DNA of 64,000 nucleotides, from positions 44,539,358-44,603,357 of the forward strand of contig CM019696.1 in NCBI GenBank assembly GCA_009760885.1, read 5' to 3'. Shown piece after piece: positions 1-13,400 of this stretch. Position 1 is the stretch's first letter; each line of letters opens with the position of its first letter. The position numbers and the translations under genes are program-made. This DNA is from Achatina immaculata (taxonomy: Eukaryota; Mollusca; Gastropoda; Stylommatophora; Achatinidae). Below the pieces are notes generated by a model. It saw nothing but the letters and a program-made list of their open reading frames with translations. It was not told where the DNA came from and searched no databases.

Positions 1-165
1 TCTTACTTCCATGGCCAGAGTGCTGTCCCTTCTTTGCTGTTTTGTCTGCTTTCATATTGTCTTCATATTCAGCTGCCTAATTCCATACTATATTCATATT
101 GTAGTACATTATGTCATGACGCCTCTTTATTCTGCTGGCTAATGTTGTATTGTCTTCATATGCAG
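1..165 (+). other. AFAP1-like intron end with duplicated acceptor-like motif
   Basis: Contains tattgtcttcatattcag near 57-74 and tattgtcttcatatgcag at 148-165. The second is taken as the true acceptor. Confidence 0.4.
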
Positions 166-699
166 TCGAACAAAAATGAGGACCACTCCACAGAACTTGA
201 ATATGACGAGATTGACGTGGGGGATAAAGCCACGGATGATATTTTTATCAAGGAAGAAGGAGACTGCGACAGTATAAAATCCAGCCCTGTCGAATCTCTG
301 TTTGAGCGAAGGTCAAGGACAGTAATTCCCAGACAGTTTCAGAGCGAGAAATCCCCCAGACATTCTAAGAGCAGGACTCTTACACATTCTAGAAAAGTAA
401 ATCCTTTTGGGCTGAGTTCCCGAGATAAAACTATTGGTGCAACGGTCAAGGACATTCTGCGGAGAAGACAGAAAGCTGTGTACACATTCAGCAAACCGGA
501 GCCATGTGTACAAGTGGAAAAGTACACGCTTCAAGGAGATCGATCTCCCGGCAAGGCGGAACCTGTGGCTCCTTTAGGACCACCTTCACAGGATGCACCT
601 CCCCCTGCTGCCACATTGTTGGTATCTTCCTGGGATTGGAAGAGTGTCTTCTACAACTGGTCCACCCCGCTTGACCAACTCATTCTAGCCTTCAGAACA
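166..699 (+). CDS. AFAP1-like exon (first visible): acidic/basic linker
   Basis: The exon holds 178 codons and starts in phase 0 after the acceptor tcttcatatgcag (AG at 164-165). It ends at the donor gtgagt at 700. It begins SNKNEDHSTELEYDEIDV, an acidic stretch, and continues into basic Ser/Arg-rich sequence and then a Pro-rich segment. No folded domain is recognised. In AFAP1 proteins this would be the linker between the two PH domains. It is assigned to this gene because phase 0 at its end fits phase 0 at 8086. The open frame continues upstream into the intron, so the 5' border rests on the splice-site call. Confidence 0.7.
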
Positions 700-3600
700 G
701 TGAGTCCTTCCATGCCTGCATGAGTAACGTGTTAGCTGCTGCCTGCAGATCATTGTTGCATGCTTTAATCTGCATGAAATACTGTTAGTGACTTCTGCAT
801 CACCTAAGACATTAGTTTCAACAGAATCTCTAAATATGTAATGAGTAACTGCTAACTGTTTCTATGTCTGTATAACTGTTAACTGTTTCTTTGCATAAGT
901 GTTCACTGTTTCAGTCAATTTCTATTTGTTTAAGAAATATGTCATTAAGCATTATGATATCATATTGTTTTGGAATGCCCTTGAATGACTTTTTTCAGTT
1001 CTGGAATGACCTTAGAAAAGATTTTTCACCTGCCTTTTTTCGTTGAAATTTGAATCACATGTACCTACATTCCCTGCTCCCCCTGGACATAATCCAGCGA
1101 GGACTGTAGTGCACAAGTTGCTTGCTCTCTTCTTGTGTTGCCTGAAGGTTTGTTTATGTCTCTAATATGATTTGCCAAGATCGTCATGAGCTGTAACTGC
1201 ATGTGTCTGCTTTTCTGTGCATTATCGTTGACCACGCCTTTATCAGTGTAAATCTTGAGCTACAAGATGTTGTGTATGGCAGGCTAAACCAGGTTACCTT
1301 AAAGTACCTCACAGCAGCTTAATCTGCAGTTCCACAAACAAAATGTGTTGGGTCTATAAACTTCTCTTCATCAGACATATGCTTACAACATAATATAGGA
1401 ACTTTAACTCTTACTTCTACAACATAATATAGGACATTAACTTTTATGCCAACAACATAATATAGGGCTTTATCTTTTGTGTCTACAACATAATATAGGG
1501 CTTTATCTTTTGCATCTACAACATAATACAGGGCTTTATCTTTTGCATCTACAACATAATATAGGGCTTTATTTTTTTGCATCTACAACATAATATAGGG
1601 CTTTATCTTTTGCATCTACAACATAATATAGGGCTTTATCTTTTGCGTCTACAACATAATATAGGGCTTTAACTTTTACGTCAAAAAATAATATTGGACT
1701 TTAACTTTTTCATCTACAGCATAATATAGGAACTTTAACTCTTACTTCTACAACATAATATAGGACATTAATTTTTACGCATACAACATAATATAGGAAC
1801 TTTAACTCTTACTTCAGGTGAACAACATGAATATGTAGTGCACTGATTTAATGTTGTCCGTGGCTAGGTGAAGTTTGTACATCAGAGCGACAGACCAGTT
1901 ATCTAGACCGGGGAGGGAGGGGGGGGACGGTGAGAGCCGTCACTTGTGGATAATTCGTCACATTCATTGCCTGTCCCACGGTGAAATTATCCAGTCACCC
2001 AGTTTCCCAGCTATTACCCTACAACCTTAGAGCATACTGTCATTCTTTATTCGTTCATTTTTATCCTTTCAGTTTTCAATACATTTTAGACTTTCATACA
2101 TTTAGTCTTCAACACATTTTAGTCTTTCATACATTTCAGTCTTCCATACATTTTAGTCTTTCATACATTTCAGTCTTCCATACATTTTAGTCTTTCATAC
2201 ATTTCAGTCTTCAACACATTTTAGTCTTTCATACATTTCAGTCTTCCATACATTTTAGTCTTCCATACAATTTAGTCTTCCATACATTTTTTTCTTCCAT
2301 ACATTTTAGTCTTTCATACATTTTTTTCTTCCATACATTTTAGTCTTTCATACATTTCAGTCTTTCATACATTTTAGTCTTTCATACATTTCAGTCTTCC
2401 ATACATTTTAGTCTTCCATACAATTTAGTCTTCCATACATTTTTTTCTTCCATACATTTTAGTCTTTCATACATTTTAGTCTTCCATACATTTTTTTCTT
2501 CCATACATTTTAGTCTTTCATACATTTTAGTCTTCCATACATTTTTTTCTTCCATACATTTTTTTCTTCCATACATTTTAGTCTTCCATACATTTTAGTC
2601 TTCCATACATTTTAGTCTTCCATACATTTTAGTCTTTCATACATTTTAGTCTTCCATACATTTTTTCCTTCCATACATTTTAGTCTTCCATACATTTTAG
2701 TCTTCCATACATTTTTTTCTTCCATACATTTTAGTCTTTCATACATTTTAGTCTTTCATACATTTTTTTCTTCCATACATTTTAGTCTTTCATACATTTT
2801 AGTCTTCCATACATTTTAGTCTTTCATACATTTTAGTCTTTCATACATTTTAGTCTTCCATACATTTTTTTCTTCCATACATTTTAGTCTTTCATACATT
2901 TTAGTCTTCCATACATTTTTTTCTTCCATACATTTTTTTCTTCCATACATTTTAGTCTTTCATACATTTTAGTCTTCCATACATTTTTTTCTTCCATACA
3001 TTTTTTTCTTCCATACATTTTTTTCTTCCATACATTTTAGTCTTTCATACATTTTAGTCTTCCATACATTTTTTTCTTCCATACATTTTTTTCTTCCATA
3101 CATTTTTTTCTTCCATACATTTTAGTCTTTCATACATTTTAGTCTTCCATACATTTTTTTCTTCCATACATTTTTTTCTTCCATACATTTTTTTCTTCCA
3201 TACATTTTTTTCTTCCATACATTTTTTTCTTCCATACATTTTAGTCTTCCATACATTTTTTTCTTCCATACATTTTTTTCTTCCATACATTTCAGTCTCC
3301 CACACATTTCAGTCTCCCACACACTTCAGTCTCCCACACATTTCATAAAGTGTTGGCTGCACCCTCAGTCCCAGAGTAATGTGTGGAAACAAAATGTCCG
3401 AAGAAATATTAGTTTTCTGTCAGATGTCAGTGTTTCGAGAAAGTTCTCTCTCATTATTTTGGTCTTTTCCTTGATGTTTTTGCTCACATTTTGCTGTAGA
3501 CTGAATCTAGCAACCATTTTTCAGTTTGTCATAATTATGCCACATCTCGTAATAGTTAGGCCACTCATCGCCTTACGTTGTTAGGGCACTTGTCGCCTTA

Positions 3601-6600
3601 AGTTGTTAGGGCACTCGCGGGTTACGTTGTTAGGGCACTTGTCGCCTTAAGTTGTTAGGGCACTCGCGGGTTACGTTGTTAGGGCACTTGTCGCCTTAAG
3701 TTGTTAGGGCACTCGCGGGTTACGTTGTTAGGGCACTTGTCGCCTTAAGTTGTTAGGGCACTCGCGGGTTACGTTGTTAGGGCACTTGTCGCCTTAAGTT
3801 GTTAGGGCACTTATCGCCTTAAGTTATAGCCACTGTTGAATGTTGATATGTAAATATTTCGCCATTAAACCTGACACATGATGGGAAAATCATTGACATC
3901 ATCGTCATGTATCTTGACTGGCTCGCTTGGACAGTCAGCCATCTTTGTCTATGTCTTGATACTGTTCATCCATCTGTCAATCTCTTGAAGTTGCTCACTT
4001 ATTTGTTTTGTTTTCAAACTTTTGAGCTTCTTCATCCAAAGTTTTGTATATATTATTACAACTCTTAGTATTCCCAAAACTCGTTGGTTCTACTATTGTT
4101 CATTATTTATTTGTTCAGTTTCTCTTTAATCACTTTCTTTTATTTATCACAAAAAACGCTCCAATTTCCCACGAATTCATAATGTCTATATTGTCTATAT
4201 TGTCTATTGTGTCTATATTGTCTATTGTGTCTATATTGTCTATAATGTCTATATTGTCTATTTTGTCTGTATTGTCTATTTTGTCTATATTGTCTGTATT
4301 GTCTATATTGTCTATATTGTCTATACTGAACCCTTAAACCTTTTTTTGCTGCCGTATTTTCCTACGATAAAAACTTTCATCTGTTCAACTTTTGTAAATT
4401 TCTTAATTAACGGAACAATACAGAAATGATACTAGATATATAATTCTTTTTTCTTTTCAACTGAAATGAAAGGTAGGGTAAATTGAAAAATAAAAAAAAT
4501 GAATACTAGAATGAACACTCTGACCATTTGGGACGCTTGACATTTATTCAGACTTGAAAATGACGGCTACTTCAGTTGTTGAAAGTGCGAATGAAAACAA
4601 ACTGAAGTAGCGGTCGCCCACTTCCATGTCCGTATGTTTGAGCACTTCAAGAAAAGCAAATGTTGATCACTTCACATGTCGAGTGTATGATCGAGGGGGA
4701 GTAATTCTGTTCCTGTGAGGTATCAAATCTTGGCAAGCTGTGACGTTTAGCGGCACGGGAAGGATGTAAGATGTAAGAGGTATCACTGGTAAAATCAAAA
4801 GTTTGAATACTTCTTGCTGTTTTTTTTACGAAACGTTACTGGCAGTGTCTGCGCGTTAGTCATTCGTGTAGCACTCTCAGTTATTTTTATTCATTCAAAA
4901 CAAAAATCTATCGTCATCGTTTTTTTAATGTATTCTTTTCGTACGGAAACTGAGTTTCAGTTTTCCCAGCATTGACCTTTCATAAAATGACGTGTCATTA
5001 GTTCTGGCCCTGTTAAATGCTCAGTCTCACAAAACGTGTGCTAGTAGACAAGCATAACCGCACCACTAATTGGCCACTAATCGTGTCAGTAGTACATCTT
5101 TCAACCACGTGACAGCGTCAGATGTGGATATTTACAGTTCTAGCATCCGTGCCCCAGAGCCTGGTAAGTTACCGCCCCTTTCACGTCTCTCTCAAGCAAG
5201 CCTTAGCTCTTGACTTTTGATGGGGGAGGTTTGCTTCTCCCCTGCGTCATGACTCCAAGATGTCTGTGATTTGTTGGTTTTCCTCTGCGTCATGACTCCA
5301 AGATGTCTGATGTGTTGGTTTTCCCAACATTTTCGGTCATGGAGACGTTTTTACGGAAGCTCTTGTCATACTCTTAGGTCACATCACTCTTTGGCTTCGA
5401 TAATGTTCTGAACGAGGTTGACTCCATATTATACGATTGAAATTCCCAGCTAAGGCTGTGTATGCTTTTTCCAGATTATGACAGGTTCACGGTCATTTCT
5501 ATGTCCCATCTGTCTGGCTGTGTCTGGTTCTCCAGCTTGTTCTACGCTGGCAAGTCTCAAGCGCTTGTTCGTATCAGGCGTGCTATGGTGGAAATCAAAG
5601 ACGTGTGCTCCAGAAATTCATGATCATTTTCATTGTTGTCTCCCGTGTTTTTTTTAAATTTGTAACATTTTTCTTTCTGGCCACGTGGTGTTCTAGTGTT
5701 TGTGTTGGTGCTGCGTGTCTTGATCTTACTTTATCATAGTCTGATGTTTGTGAGTCGTTACTTTATCCTAGTCTGCTGTTTGTGTGTCGTTACTTTATCC
5801 TAGTCTGTTGTTTGTGGGTCGTTACTTTATCCTAGTCTGTTGTTTGTGGGTCGTTACTTTATCCTAGTCTGCTGTTGTTCTTCTCATCTTCCAAGAACTT
5901 ACACAGCTCCATGCCCCAAACTGTTAGGGCACCTCAATGTTCCTGAATGTTTTGGGTGCACATTTTGACTCATCTCAGTCTGGGAGCCAGGCTGGGCGTG
6001 GTGTACGCTGTGGCGATAAACTGTTTCCGAGATGACTAACTCTGGCACGATGAGCTGCAGATTTCCGAGATGACTAACTCTGGCACGAAGAGCTGCAGAT
6101 TGTGATGGGAAAAACTTTCGTATCTTGTCTGTTACTGGTGGGTGTGAGACAGTGCTTCCTCAGCACTGTGTACTGTTCCTCTACGGGTTCTCTCGTCAGT
6201 TTGTGTACTGTCTGTAAAGAGACTCTCATTATTTGCATTCATTGTCTGCAAGCAGACTTTCACTATTTGCATGTACCATCTGTAGACACTAACTTGTTTG
6301 TATTATTAGTAGACATATTATTTGTCGATACCATCCATAGACAGATTCTCACCAGTTTGTGTACAATCTACAGACACTCTCTCACCAGTTTGTATACTAT
6401 CTACAGACACTCTCTCACCAGTTTGTATACTATCTACAGACACTCTCTCACCAGTTTGTATACTATCTACAGACACTCTCTCACCAGCTTGTATACTATC
6501 TGCAGACACTCTCTCACCAGCTTGTATACTATCTGCAGACACTCTCTCACCAGCTTGTATACTATCTGCAGACACCATCTCACTTGCTGAGTCACTACCC

Positions 6601-7371
6601 CTGTATGAACTCTAAATCATCTGCGAAGTTCACAGTCTCAAAATATTTTATCACATGTATCTCCCTAATTAAGTGTAATATCCACCTTCATTTATGCATG
6701 CGAAAGCTGGAAAACAACATAATAAACAAGAAATAGACAAGAAATTAGATTCTTTTGAAAACAAATCCTTAAGGGATATACTCTGCATAAAATGGAACGA
6801 ATTCAAGATCAAAGCAGGGATAAGACAGATGACTGAACAACAACCAGTCTCATGGGTGATCAGGAAAAGGAGATGGGCATATTTAGGTCACGTGAGGAGA
6901 AGAAACAGAGAATCCCAAAACAAGCTATCAAGTGGAACTCGACAGGCCAAAGAAAAAGAGGTCGACCACGTGAAACTCTAAAGAGGACATTGTTAAGAAA
7001 GGCCAATTTAGTAGGCATAAAATCCCATGATGAAGTTGAAAAGCTAGCCGAAAACAGGAAAACCCCGCGAACTACCTTGCGAGCCCTATGTGACATTTAA
7101 TGGCACGGGAAGGATATAAGATTTTATCTTCTTCCAGTTGTTTATCTCTGTTGTTGGTACATCTTATTTGTGTACAGAATGGTATAGTAACAATTAGTGG
7201 CATTCATTCATTCCTTTGCATGTCCCTTGCGGAACTTTGCCTCCCTAACAGTACTCCTGTAGGCCTCTCGGTTGTGAGCAATATGGCCTGCTGCTGATGC
7301 ATCCACAATAGTGGCATATTCCAGGGAATTTATTTTGTTTGTGACAACAGCACTGTACTTTCCAATTTTGG

Positions 7372-7433
<62 letters not shown>

Positions 7434-10400
7434 TATTAGTGAGAGCATTGACAAGAGAATACCATTCTTCTATTTTCTGGTCTGAGACAGAGTTAAATAT
7501 ATTTTAAGAACCATTGGTCATCAGTGAAATATCACATTTTGTTGTAAGCAAAAACTACATTTTTTTATTTATATAGAAATGATGGAGAGGGTAGGCATCG
7601 AGGGGCATTGTTGGTGACTGAAGATATTCTCACATGAAGATGCTTGTGTCTGTCTTACTTTCCTAACTTTTATCCATTATAAGTTTTGTTATAACTTTCC
7701 TAACTTATCTGTTATGGTATAAGTTTTGTTATAACTTTCCTAACTTTTATCTGTTATTTTATAAATTTTGTAGCAAATAAAAATCAAATAAAAAAAAAAC
7801 TGTTTCCACGTCGGTGTAGAGTGCTAGATCATGTTATGCTTTAGATTATCATACATGAACATGCACAGCTGTGGAACCTTTGTTCTGTTTATCATATTTA
7901 TGCTCTAGAGCTGTTACTGGTTTTCTGAGACTTTATCAGCCTTTCATCTTCTTTCCTGATGACAGTTTGCTAACAGGGCTCTTGCACATCACGGAACACA
8001 AATAAATGACCACCAGCTGGCAGATAACAAACTGATAACGAAAAAGCAAATAACGCTTTGTTTTTTTTTTCTGTTTCTTGTTCAGACGGACCTGGCAGGA
8101 TCCAACTCCAATGTTTCCACGGGGAGCGAGGGAGGTTCTGAGGACAGCACAAAATCTAAAATAAGAGGTGAGACCTGGCAAGATGCTACATATCATGAAG
8201 AAGAAGAAGAAGAAGAATGACAAAAAAGACAAACAAATAAACAAAGAACAAATAATGTGCTCAAATTACTGAACGAAATTTGTGTTTTATGTCAAACTGT
8301 TGGTAGAAAGGAGAAAGAAATATCTGCTCTATGTCAAATTGTTGGTAGAAAGAAGAAAGAAATATCTTTCTATATGTCAAACTGTTGGCAGAAAGGAGAA
8401 AGAAACTTGCTACATGTCAAACTGTTGGTAGAAAGGAGAAAGAAATATCTTGCTACATGTCAAACTGTTGGTAGAAAGGAGAAAGAAATATCTTGCTATA
8501 TGTCAAACTGTTGGCAGAAAGAAGAAAGAAATATGTAAATATGTATCTACAAATTGGTGTAACGGATAAAAAAAGTAAGTGCAAGAGTAGAAGGATAGAC
8601 ATTGAATATATCTAGAAAGGATTATATATAGAACAATTGCATGTAGAAGGTCTTTGAAGATTAAAAGTACACATTTGTAATCTCTTTAGTTCGTACAACT
8701 TTCCAAATCTAATGCCTTAGATCGATACAGCTTTTGCAAATGTAAGATCTTTAACCCATACAACATACACAATTTTAGCTCTCGAGGTTTAGTCTGTAAA
8801 TTACTTCCCCTTTCTCTCTTTCAAGCAAGCATCTCTTGTCACGTTTGATTTGGAAGGTCCATACAACTCTTTGTTGCATACAATTTTTGCAGATCTAATC
8901 TCTTTGGTCCATACAACCCTTTGTTGCATACAATTTTTTGCAAATCTAATCTCTTTGGTCCATACAACTTTTTGTTGCATACAGCTTTTTGGAAATCTAA
9001 TCTTTTTGGTCCATACAACTTCTACAGATATTGTCTCTCTTGCCCTTACAATTTTTTTGTCTGTACAACTTTTACAAATCATGTTTCTTTCTTACATAAA
9101 ACTGTTATAAATCTAAACTCTTCGGTCTGTATGTTTGTAAGCATAATTGTGTAAGACAAATACAACTACTGACAGTTGCTACAGAGATAGTAGGACACTT
9201 AGGGGGAAAACAAAAACAAAAACTAAGATATGATGGGAACAAGATAACAGGAAAGATATTATCAAAGTGAGGAGAAAGTACTATATTACTTTAAGCAATG
9301 AAGTGTTACAGCCAGAGATCACAATTCTGTGTCAGGCGTATGCTGGGATACCGCCCACAGCCTGCTTTGAGGGTCTGGCTTACCCTGCCTGAATGCAGAA
9401 ACAACTTCCGGTCAGATTAATAAACTCAGCACTGGCGGATGATGAACTAGTTTTCAAAAGTTAAAAGCCATGGAGGAAACAAGTATGCATTTAAACCCTT
9501 CTATGTCCAGACCAGCGATTTTCGGTGTGTCCAGTCGAAGTTAAAAAAAATACGGCAGAGCCATTTTTCTGCGGGTGATAATATACCCGCCATGTCACGT
9601 GACAGTCACGTGCTCTTGTCTGAGGTCGTTCAAAGATTCCAGACAATTATATGATTTTTTTTTTTTTGTTTTGTTAATGTCACCTCCCTTTCCTTTCTGA
9701 GTGTGTCTAACCTTTATGTGCATGTTCCATTTTTGTGCATTTTCTGTGGATTATATATATGTATGTCTGTTCTAGCAGTTTCACACAGCAAGTGAACACT
9801 TTCATTGTATGTGCCGAAGGTTTGGGAAATACAGGCCTAACGCCGTATCCCAAATATGCCTTAATGGCATGGAAACAGGGATTTTACAGGGATATATAAA
9901 TAATCCATATAAAAGATAAACTTGATCTGCGAGAAATCCCTTTTATTTAGAGAGTCACGGCGGACTGCAGCCACTGTCACCGGAAGTCCAGGTGGCTAGG
10001 CGACTGCTAGTCCCGCCTGACATCTTAATACTGCTTTTACTGTGTTTCCAGGGCCAGCCATGCGCATTATGTTCTGTTACTTTACTGCTAGCAAGCCTTC
10101 TTATTTGTTATTTAACAAAAACAAAAATTGCTGGTTTGGTTTCATTTTCTGTGTACATTTTTTTCCCTGCTGTTTTTTTTTTAATTGACAAAGGTCGTAA
10201 GCGACGGGTCTTTTGTTTGTTTGTTTATTTGTGTATTTTCGTTATATTATTTCTATATTTATTATTCTGTCGTCCCCCCCCCCCCCCCCCACAGTCCCAG
10301 GTGGTATCCCTTCATTTTAATGTTTATTATTGAAGTCCAGGACGCCAGACAAAAATAAAATCTTATATAACGCGCGCACACGAGTATAGCGCGGAAGCGG

Positions 10401-13400
10401 TTCTGCAGTTTGGAAAAACTGTGTATGTTAGTGGGAATACTGTCATCTGAGTGATCATTTCAGTTAGGAAGGTGAGGAACAGGTAGAAATAAGCCAAACC
10501 GCGCGTTCAAATAAGAAGACAACCCTTTAAGGTCGTGGAGCATCCATAGTTGTGTCCCCTTCATGTTCTGGTACACAATTATAAAATAGATCTAAAAAGG
10601 ATTTAAGATTTGTAGAAAATGAAAAGGAAGAACTTGAATTAAGATTTTTTTTTATTTCTGGCTAAGGACATGTCTCAGTGGAGAAAGTTTGTCTCAGCCT
10701 TGACAAGGAGATGATAGAGAAGATGAGGGTGTATAAATCTTTTTCCTGTCATCTCAGCGCTGTATTCTCTGTTACATTATTTTTTATTGTTCTCATTTAC
10801 ATTGTTTTTCATTGTTCTTGTTACTATAAATAGCCAGAATCTGTGGAGTGGTTTTCTAACTGTGACTAGTAAATGTCAGAGCGCTGATATCTGGGAATAT
10901 AATTACAGAACTATTGTATTCACTGTCCTGTAACGGCTTTGGCATTTATAGAACTTGGCCAATTTTCAGTGCTAGAGTAACTTTGCACATGGTCCTTGCT
11001 AAAACAGTTACATGAATTACAGCTTTATTGTGTCGGTTTGAAAGTCATTGTCATACATTTTGGTCTGGATTATCACAGAAATGATTAACTAATGAAAAGT
11101 TGGTTTATTTTTTCATTTTTTTTTTTTAAATGTTGGATGGGAAGAGAATTTGTAAATGGCAAAAATGAGAGAGAAATCTGGCCTCTGACTACATTTTTTT
11201 TCTTTCTTTTTATATTATTAAAAAAAAAAAAAAGAAAGCTGGAGGACTGGAAGAAGAATGATGCTGACTGACAGAAGATACTCAGATGGAGTGCCTAAGT
11301 GACACAGGAAAACAAAAGCAACATATTTGGATTAGAATACCAAAAACAGTAACAAAATGAAGAAGCATTATCTTCAGTGTCCATCTGTCCGCCACTTTTT
11401 TGTGCATGAATTTTAAAAATTCTATGTTTAAAACAAACACAAAAAAAAACTGCAGAGAAAATACTGAGAGGCATCATTCTGAAACTCAAATTCTATGACA
11501 GATCCACCACCATTCATTCATGTTGTTTCTTTTACTTTGCCTCTTTGCTCTAGTTAGATGCTTTGTTTCTTCAAGTGTCTTTTCATCAAGGATTATTTAT
11601 CAAACATCTTTCCTTTTTTTCCCTTCTTTTTCCAAATATCTTCATAATTTCAGTTATAAGAACTTTCATTTCTTTCTCCCTCATGATTCAGGTAGAATTG
11701 GGATATTTCATCTTTCTTCTCACAGTGTAAACAACTTTTCCTGCTGCACTGCTTACTAAGATGGTCTTGTTGGTCTTTGCACCGATGTGAGAGTTTTACC
11801 CTGTGATGTTTGTTTTCAGGAAACAAGGTCATGAGAATGGGATCTTTTGCGTTTCGAGCAACTCAGTTCTTCGAGAATATTGGCAAGAAAACAATACAGA
11901 AAAAGAAGTCCCATCAGACTTCCACCTCAAACCTGCGCCACTCAGGGGGAGACTATCCTGATGTCCGCAGTGGCATTATCGAGGAGTCATCGGGTCCACC
12001 GTTTGGCCCCACCAGTAACCTGGCTAGAAGTAAGAGAATTCATACTTCAGACAGCAATCTTCCTTCCTCGTTTGATGGCCTCAGCAGTTCTTCATCACTG
12101 CCACATCTTAACACTGGAACTTTAGGTGCCAGGAAACACTGGGATGAGGTTGATGATGATGATATTATTGATGTAACCCACAAAGGTAAGAACTTGATTT
12201 TATTTTTTTCTACATTTATGTCACTTGCTTTCTCCCACATCATACACATTTATGATAACTGATTTCTCCCACATCTCCTACATTTATGTTAATTAATTTC
12301 TCTCATATCATCTACATTTATGTTAATTGATTTCTCTCACATCATCTACATTTATGTTATTTGCTTTCTCTCACATCATCTATATTTATGTTATTTGCTT
12401 TCTCTCACATCATCTACATTTATGTTATTTGCTTTCTTTCACATCATCTACATTTATAGTTATTTGATTTCTCTCACATCAGGTTACCTGTCCGTGTTCA
12501 GCAACTTTAACAGACGTCGCTGGGGAAGACGCTGGTGTCTGGTGAAAGAGAACACGTTTGAGTGCTACAAGACTGACCAAAGCAAAGAGTGTGAGCTACA
12601 TTTTCTGCTTAGACCTTGTGTACTACGCAGAGCCACAGCAGAGACAAACAGCGAGAATGGACTGATGATTGTGGAAGCAGGCAAGGAGAAGATAACTGTG
12701 GAGGTGAATAGCAATTTTTCATGTTGTTTGTGGAGAATTAATTAGATCACACATCTTCTTTTATCTCCCTGGAACTGTGAGACAATGTTCTGTGCAAGCA
12801 ATGGACTGAAGGTGTTGGAGTACAGCATCGTGTTGAACTGGGAGAAGGTTACAGCAGTTTCAGATGTGTGCAATACTTCTTTAGCAGACTCCACACCCAT
12901 GGGTACTATGGTGATCTCTGCCCCGTTACCCAGGCTAGGCATGTTACTGGGTGTACCAGCAAAGGGATGGGACAGGGTCTTGTTCATCTATGGTTTGCCA
13001 ACCCTGATATTAGCATGTCAGCCATGGGTTGCTGATACAAAGTCATGTAGTAATAGTAGAGATAATAGCTAGAGGGGAATACAAAGTCATGTAGTAATAG
13101 TAGAAATCATAGCTAGAGGGGAATACAAAGTCATGTAGTAATAGTAGAAATCATAGCTAGAGGGGAATACAAAGTCATGTAGTAATAGTAGAGGTATAGC
13201 TAGAGTGGAATACAAAGTAATGTAGTAATAGTAGAAATCATAGCTAGAGGGGAATACAAAGTCATGTAGTAATAGTAGAGATATAGCTAGAGTGGAATAC
13301 AAAGTAATGTAGTAATAGTAGAAATCATAGCTAGAGGGGAATACAAAGTCATGTGGTAATAGTAGAGATCATAGCTAGAGGGGAGGAAAATCTGGTCATA

